Positions 3,748-8,402 of a DNA stretch of 8,402 nt are shown piece by piece; position 1 is the first letter of the stretch, and the number at the start of each line of letters is the position of its first letter. This stretch comes from an uncultured Clostridia bacterium (GTDB lineage Bacteria; Bacillota_A; Clostridia; Christensenellales; Aristaeellaceae): assembly GCA_945871545.1 (NCBI GenBank), contig CAMBWJ010000061.1:1-8402 (forward strand), written 5' to 3'. Both the position numbers and the translations under genes were made by a program. The notes under the pieces are model-generated. The model had not been told where the DNA came from. It did no database searches and saw only the letters and a program-made list of their open reading frames with translations.

Positions 3748-6052
3748 GCTGCTCTCCCCCGCCGGAAGCGCGCCCGCCATGGTTGCCGCCGTGCAGTGCG
3801 GCGCGGACGCGATCTATCTGGGCGCAGGGGATTTCAACGCCCGCAAGAGCGCCGACAACTTCGGCGGCGAGCTGGAAGCCGCCGTCGGCTATTGTCATGC
3901 CCGGAATGCGAAGGCTTACGTGACGCTGAACACCATGGTGCGTCAGGACGAACTGCATCGCCTGGAGCGCACCATCGAAGAGATCTGCGCTGCGGGCGCG
4001 GACGGCGTGATCGTGCAGGACTTCGGCGTGGCGCGCTGCGTGCATCAGATGGCCCCTTCCCTTCCCCTGCACGCCAGCACGCAGATGGCGGTGCACAACC
4101 CCCAGGGCGTGGATTTTCTGGTCAAAAACGGCTTTACCCGGGTGGTGCTCGCCCGGGAGATGGAATATGAAGAGATCGCCCGCTGCGCCGGTCGCGGCGC
4201 GGAGCTGGAGGTGTTCGTCCACGGCGCGCTGTGCGTGTCCTGCTCGGGCCAGTGCCTGCTCTCCAGCATGATCGGCGGCCGCAGCGGCAACCGCGGGCTC
4301 TGCGCCCAGCCCTGCCGCATGAAGTACCGCATGGATGAGGTCGAGGGCTACCTGCTCTCCACGAAGGATCTGTGCGGCCTGGATGGGCTGACTGCCCTCG
4401 TGCAGGCCGGTGCGGACAGCCTGAAGATCGAGGGCCGGCTCAAGCGGCCGGAGTACGTGGCGCTCACCACCTCCGTCTACCGCGCCGCGCTGGACGATCC
4501 CAACTTCGATGCGGACAAGGCCCGCGCGGAGCTTGCGCAGATGTTCAACCGCGGCGGCTTCACCCGGGGCTACGGCTTCGGCGTGGAGGACGCGGAGCTG
4601 ATGTACCGCGCGCGCCCGAACCACCTGGGCGTGTGCATCGGCACATGCAATCGAAACGGCGAGGTGCTGCTCAGTCAGGACGTGGACGGCAAGGACGCGC
4701 TGGTGCTGCGCCGCAGGGGTCGGGATGATCTGCCCGTGCGCATGGCGTCCACAACCGCCGGGCGCGCAAGCCTCGCCGAGGCCCGCAAGGGCGATGCGCT
4801 CTACCGTCTGGTCTCCCAGGCGCAGCTGCGCGATTTGCAAGCGCGCTTCACCGCCGAGCGCAAAAAATTTCCCGTGGATATCCGGCTCGAATTGCAGCCG
4901 GGCGCACCCGCGCGCATCTCGATTTCCGACGGCGTGCACAGCATCTCCTGCGCGGGCGAGCTCGTGCAGACCGCTCAGAGCAGGCCCGCCGACCCGGCGC
5001 GCATCCGCAGCCAACTGGAGAAGCTGGGCGACACGCCCTTCACGCTGCGCGGCTGCGACTTGCAGCTCGATCCCATGGCCTATCTGCCCGTCTCGGCGCT
5101 CAATGCGCTGCGGCGGCAGGCGGTGGAGCTGCTGTTCCAGGCGCGCATGGGTGCGCCCCATCCCTGCAAGGCGATGGAGCCCGCGCCCGGATTCCCCTGC
5201 GAGAAGAACCGCCCGGGTGAGCTCATCGCCCAGAGCGGCGACCCCGAGGTGCTGCATCGTGCCATGGTTGCCGGAGCCGACCGCGCCTGCTACGCCCCGG
5301 AGGACCTGCGCCCCGATGCGCTGAACGCGGCGCTGGAGAGTCTGCCCGAATTCTTCGACCTTGCGCTGCCGCCTGTGACCGATGAAGAAGCGCTGCGCGG
5401 CCTGAACGCATGGGCGCTCTCCCATTCCGACCGCATCCGCCGGGTCTACCTGGCAAACGTGGGCCAATTGGGCCTTGACTGGCCCGGAGAGCGCGCCGCC
5501 GATGCGTCCCTGAACCTTGCAAATACCTTTTCCCTCCGGCAGATGGCGGACTGGGGGATTTCCCTCTGCACGCCGTCGCTGGAGCTGAACCGGAGCCAGA
5601 TCGAGGCGCTGGGCGGGCGGCGGCAGCTGATCGTCTACGGCGCGGTTCCGCTGATGCAGCTGCGTCACTGTCCGCTGCGCGCGACGCAGGGACTTCCCGG
5701 GCCGCACAAGTCCTGCCGCCGCTGCGACGGCGCGCCAGAAGAACAGAGAATCGGCGCGAAGTCGCTGACCGACCGCACCGGCGCGGCCTTCCCCCTGCGG
5801 CGCATCGCCTCGGACGGGGGCTGCGTGATCCAGCTGCTGAACAGCGCAAAGCTCATGCTACTGCGCAAGACCGCTTCCCTGCCCGCCTGCGAGGGCTGGC
5901 GGCTTCTGCTGGACGGCACGGACGATGTGGAGACCGTCGTGCGCCTGCACCGCCTCGCCATGAGCGGCGCGGACGTGCGCAGCGACCCCGCCTGGGAGGC
6001 ATTTTCCAAACAGAACACCACCACCGGACACTATTTCCGAGGAGCAGAGTGA
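3734..6052 (+). CDS. U32 family / DUF3656 protein, probable RlhA-like RNA hydroxylation enzyme
   Basis: U32 proteins are annotated as peptidases or 'collagenases', but characterised members (E. coli RlhA, TrhP) use an iron-sulfur cluster to support prephenate-dependent RNA 5-hydroxylation. The 772-residue protein starts RRPELLSPAGSAPAM with a TIM-barrel-like opening (CGADAIYLGAG at 22-32). It carries a CX6CX15CX3C motif at C167, C174, C190 and C194 within HGALCVSCSGQC...GLCAQPC, followed by LKIEGRLKRPEYV (230-242) and FNRGGFTRGYGFG (271-283). A DUF3656-like region lies at about 370-470. The second half (about 494-760) resembles a degenerate second barrel and has LRHCPLRA (C646) and CRRC (C661/C664), a possible second metal site. 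The RlhA link rests on the DUF3656 architecture; the substrate is inferred. GAGG-type site strength at 3734 is weak, but translation is probably coupled to zapA, whose last 14 bases it overlaps. mutS2 follows after one base. Confidence 0.85.
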   Translation: MRRPELLSPAGSAPAMVAAVQCGADAIYLGAGDFNARKSADNFGGELEAAVGYCHARNAKAYVTLNTMVRQDELHRLERTIEEICAAGADGVIVQDFGVARCVHQMAPSLPLHASTQMAVHNPQGVDFLVKNGFTRVVLAREMEYEEIARCAGRGAELEVFVHGALCVSCSGQCLLSSMIGGRSGNRGLCAQPCRMKYRMDEVEGYLLSTKDLCGLDGLTALVQAGADSLKIEGRLKRPEYVALTTSVYRAALDDPNFDADKARAELAQMFNRGGFTRGYGFGVEDAELMYRARPNHLGVCIGTCNRNGEVLLSQDVDGKDALVLRRRGRDDLPVRMASTTAGRASLAEARKGDALYRLVSQAQLRDLQARFTAERKKFPVDIRLELQPGAPARISISDGVHSISCAGELVQTAQSRPADPARIRSQLEKLGDTPFTLRGCDLQLDPMAYLPVSALNALRRQAVELLFQARMGAPHPCKAMEPAPGFPCEKNRPGELIAQSGDPEVLHRAMVAGADRACYAPEDLRPDALNAALESLPEFFDLALPPVTDEEALRGLNAWALSHSDRIRRVYLANVGQLGLDWPGERAADASLNLANTFSLRQMADWGISLCTPSLELNRSQIEALGGRRQLIVYGAVPLMQLRHCPLRATQGLPGPHKSCRRCDGAPEEQRIGAKSLTDRTGAAFPLRRIASDGGCVIQLLNSAKLMLLRKTASLPACEGWRLLLDGTDDVETVVRLHRLAMSGADVRSDPAWEAFSKQNTTTGHYFRGAE

Positions 6053-6053
6053 T

Positions 6054-8402
6054 ATGAACGAGAGAAACCTGCGGGTACTGGAGTTCCCCAAGATTCGCGC
6101 GCGCATGGCTGCGCTGGCCACCACCGAGATGGGCCGCGCCTGCGCGCTGGACCTTCAGCCTTCCAGCGACCCCTTTCTGGTGCGCCGCATGCAGCAGCAG
6201 ACCGAGGAGGCCTCCACGGTGCTGGCCTACAACGGCTCCAACCCTATGGCGGCGTTTACCGACGTGCGGCCCTTCCTGAAGCTGGCCCAGATCGGCTCCA
6301 CGCTGTCCGCCAAGGCGATCCTTCAGATTGCCGACGCGATGAAGGCCTCCCGCCTGGTGCGCAGTGCGCTGGTTACTGACCGCGAGGACACGCCGCTGCT
6401 GACGGAACTTGGCTCCCGGCTCTACGCCAACCGCCGCCTGGAGGAGGACATCTTCGACGCGATCCTCTCCGAGGACGAGATCAGCGACCACGCAAGCTCC
6501 GAGCTTGCCGACATCCGCCGCCACATCCGCGTGCTGAACGACCGCATCCGGGACAAGCTGAACTCCATCGTGCGCAGTCCATCCACCGTCAAGTACCTGA
6601 TGGACGCGATCATCACCATGCGCAACGGGCGTTACGTGGTTCCGGTGAAGGCGGAGTGCCGCGCGAACGTCCCCGGCATCGTGCACGACCAGTCCGGCAC
6701 CGGCTCCACGCTGTTCATCGAGCCCATGTCCGTGGTGGAGGCCGGAAACGAGCTAAAGCAGTGGGCCGTGAAGGAAAAGAACGAGATCGAGCGCATTCTG
6801 GCGGCCTTCTCCGCCCAGATCGGCCCGGACGCGGAGCTGATCGGCGACAGTCTGGAGAACCTTGCGGAGATCGACATGATCTTCGCCCGCGCCGCGCTGG
6901 GCCGCAGCATGAACGCCGTGCCGCCCAAGCTCAACGAGGAGGGCCGGGTCAACCTGATCCGCGCCCGGCATCCGCTGATCGACCCGGACAAGGTGGTGCC
7001 CTCGAACCTGTGGCTGGGCTCGGACTTCACCACGCTGGTGATCACCGGCCCCAACACCGGCGGCAAGACCGTGACGCTGAAAACCGTGGGCCTGTTGTCG
7101 CTGATGGCCCAGGCGGGCATGCAGATTCCCGCCGCCTACGGCTCGGAGCTGGCCATCTTCGACGAAATCTTCGCCGACATCGGCGACGAGCAGAGCATCG
7201 AGCAGAGCCTGTCCACCTTCTCCAGCCACATGACGAACATCGTGGACATCCTCGATCGCGTGACGGAGAACTCGCTGGTGCTGTTTGACGAGCTGGGCGC
7301 GGGCACCGACCCCACCGAGGGCGCGGCGCTGGCCATGGCGATTCTGAACCGGCTGCTGGAAAAGAAGGTGCGCACCATGGCCACCACCCATTACAGCGAG
7401 CTGAAGGTGTTCGCCCTGTCCACCCCCGGCGTGGAGAACGCCTCGGTGGAGTTCAACGTGGAGACCCTGCGGCCCACCTACCGGCTGTCCATCGGCGTGC
7501 CGGGCAAGTCCAACGCCTTCGAGATCTCCCGGAAGCTGGGCCTGCCGGAGGAGATCATCGACAGCGCCAAGGAGAAGCTCAGCGGCGACCAGGTGCGCTT
7601 TGAGGACGTGATCGCCAACGCCGAATACCACCGCCAGATTGCCGAGAAGGAGCGCAAGCTGGCCGAGGAGGCCCATCTGGAGACCCAGCGGCTGCGCGAC
7701 GAGGCCGAGAAGCTGCGGAGCGACCTCGCCGCCCACCGTGAGCGCGACCTGCGTAAGGCCAAGGACGAGGCCCGGCGCATCCTCCAGCGCGCCCAGCGGG
7801 AGTCCGAGCAGCTGATCGCCGACCTCAAGAAGAAGAACAGCGGCGAACTGAAGGAGCACGAGCTGCACGCCATGCGCGCCAAGCTCCAGAGCGCCATTGA
7901 CGAAAATTCCGAGAAGATCGAGGTGCCCGCAGGCGTGGGCGAGGTGCCCAAGACCGTGCAGGTGGGTGACACCGTGGAGCTGGTCAATCTCGGCACGAAG
8001 GCCACGATCCTGACGCTGCCGGACGCCAAGGGCGAGTGCACGGTGCAGGCCGGTGCGCTGAAGCTGAAGGCAAAGCTGAAGGACATGCGCACCGCCCAGC
8101 CCGACAAGCCGAAGAAGCAGCCCAAATCCGGCAACCAAATCCATGTGGCTCCGCGCCCGGTGGAGACCGAGTGCGACGTGCGCGGCTGCAACCTGGAGGA
8201 GGCGCTGATGGCGGTGGATCTGTTCCTGGACGGCGCGGTGCTCAACCGCCTGCGCACGGTGAGCATCATTCACGGCAAGGGCACGGGCATCCTGCGCGCG
8301 GGCATCCACAAGCACCTCAAAACCCACGCCGCCGTGAAGGAATTCCGCCTGGGCCGCTACGGCGAGGGCGAGGACGGCGTGACCATCGTGACGCTGAAGT
8401 GA
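6054..8402 (+). CDS. mutS2: MutS2 (endonuclease/ATPase with C-terminal Smr domain)
   Basis: MutS2 is a MutS relative lacking the mismatch-recognition domain. It suppresses recombination in some species and acts in rescue of collided ribosomes in B. subtilis. The full 782 residues match the family length. The order is: core/lever region (about 1-310); ATPase with Walker A GPNTGGKT at 332-339, DIGDEQSIEQSLSTFSSHM at 375-393, Walker B LVLFDELGAGTDP at 408-420 and the TTHYSELK segment at 444-451; coiled coil about 520-620; KOW-like segment about 636-678 (VGDTVELVNLGTKATI); Smr domain about 706-782 with DVRG at 708-711 and HGKGTGILR at 740-748. The usual LDLRG is CDVRG here; the aspartate is kept. 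GAGGAG at 6039-6044 is 9 bases before the ATG. The stop TGA is the last three bases of the window. The gene follows the U32 gene by one base, so the two are probably translationally coupled. Confidence 0.97.
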   Translation: MNERNLRVLEFPKIRARMAALATTEMGRACALDLQPSSDPFLVRRMQQQTEEASTVLAYNGSNPMAAFTDVRPFLKLAQIGSTLSAKAILQIADAMKASRLVRSALVTDREDTPLLTELGSRLYANRRLEEDIFDAILSEDEISDHASSELADIRRHIRVLNDRIRDKLNSIVRSPSTVKYLMDAIITMRNGRYVVPVKAECRANVPGIVHDQSGTGSTLFIEPMSVVEAGNELKQWAVKEKNEIERILAAFSAQIGPDAELIGDSLENLAEIDMIFARAALGRSMNAVPPKLNEEGRVNLIRARHPLIDPDKVVPSNLWLGSDFTTLVITGPNTGGKTVTLKTVGLLSLMAQAGMQIPAAYGSELAIFDEIFADIGDEQSIEQSLSTFSSHMTNIVDILDRVTENSLVLFDELGAGTDPTEGAALAMAILNRLLEKKVRTMATTHYSELKVFALSTPGVENASVEFNVETLRPTYRLSIGVPGKSNAFEISRKLGLPEEIIDSAKEKLSGDQVRFEDVIANAEYHRQIAEKERKLAEEAHLETQRLRDEAEKLRSDLAAHRERDLRKAKDEARRILQRAQRESEQLIADLKKKNSGELKEHELHAMRAKLQSAIDENSEKIEVPAGVGEVPKTVQVGDTVELVNLGTKATILTLPDAKGECTVQAGALKLKAKLKDMRTAQPDKPKKQPKSGNQIHVAPRPVETECDVRGCNLEEALMAVDLFLDGAVLNRLRTVSIIHGKGTGILRAGIHKHLKTHAAVKEFRLGRYGEGEDGVTIVTLK

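Noticed and set aside
3476..5707. Minus-strand open frame of 743 codons opposite zapA and the U32 gene
   Set aside because: Low-complexity His/Ala/Arg composition and antisense to confidently assigned coding sequence with clear motifs.
6753..8327. Minus-strand open frame of 524 codons opposite mutS2
   Set aside because: Antisense shadow of a clear MutS2 gene; no recognisable domain or ribosome binding site.

Overview
The window is chromosomal housekeeping DNA, high in GC, from what looks like a Clostridia-type Firmicute. The basis is gene order plus gene type: Asp23/YloU next to a FakA (DAK/YloV) fatty-acid kinase, then recG, divergent from a zinc-ribbon form of ribosomal protein L28. Next to these is a zapA - U32 - mutS2 cluster. 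The strong GGAGG-type ribosome binding sites and TATAAT promoters fit the same group. The species cannot be named from this sequence. Promoter regions are AT-rich islands in otherwise GC-rich DNA.

Left arm, minus strand (1-2392): a promoter at about 2364-2392 drives asp23-like yloU, then fakA. An intergenic 28-bp perfect palindrome follows, then the first 55 codons of recG, which runs out of the window at base 1. FakA phosphorylates fatty acids for phospholipid synthesis. Asp23/YloU is its habitual neighbour, usually envelope-associated. RecG is a replication-fork and recombination helicase.

Centre (2393-3465): an extended -10 promoter drives rpmB (L28, plus strand), which ends in a strong intrinsic terminator. 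Between rpmB and a convergent 62-residue two-pass membrane protein gene lies about 320 bp of non-coding DNA. From 2831 to 3120 it folds into eight back-to-back hairpins. A 13-bp piece of the rpmB terminator arm is repeated at the far side of this block. This multi-hairpin block is the most unusual thing in the window. It may be an inserted repeat element or a structured RNA.

Right arm, plus strand (3397-8402): a second extended -10 promoter starts a tight operon. zapA (FtsZ-ring assembly factor) overlaps a long U32/DUF3656 protein by 14 bases. That protein is probably an iron-sulfur enzyme of the RNA-hydroxylation family. A complete mutS2 follows after a one-base gap, and its stop codon is the last three bases of the window. 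The operon thus joins a cell-division factor, a probable RNA-modification enzyme, and a MutS2 protein of the kind linked to recombination control or collided-ribosome rescue.
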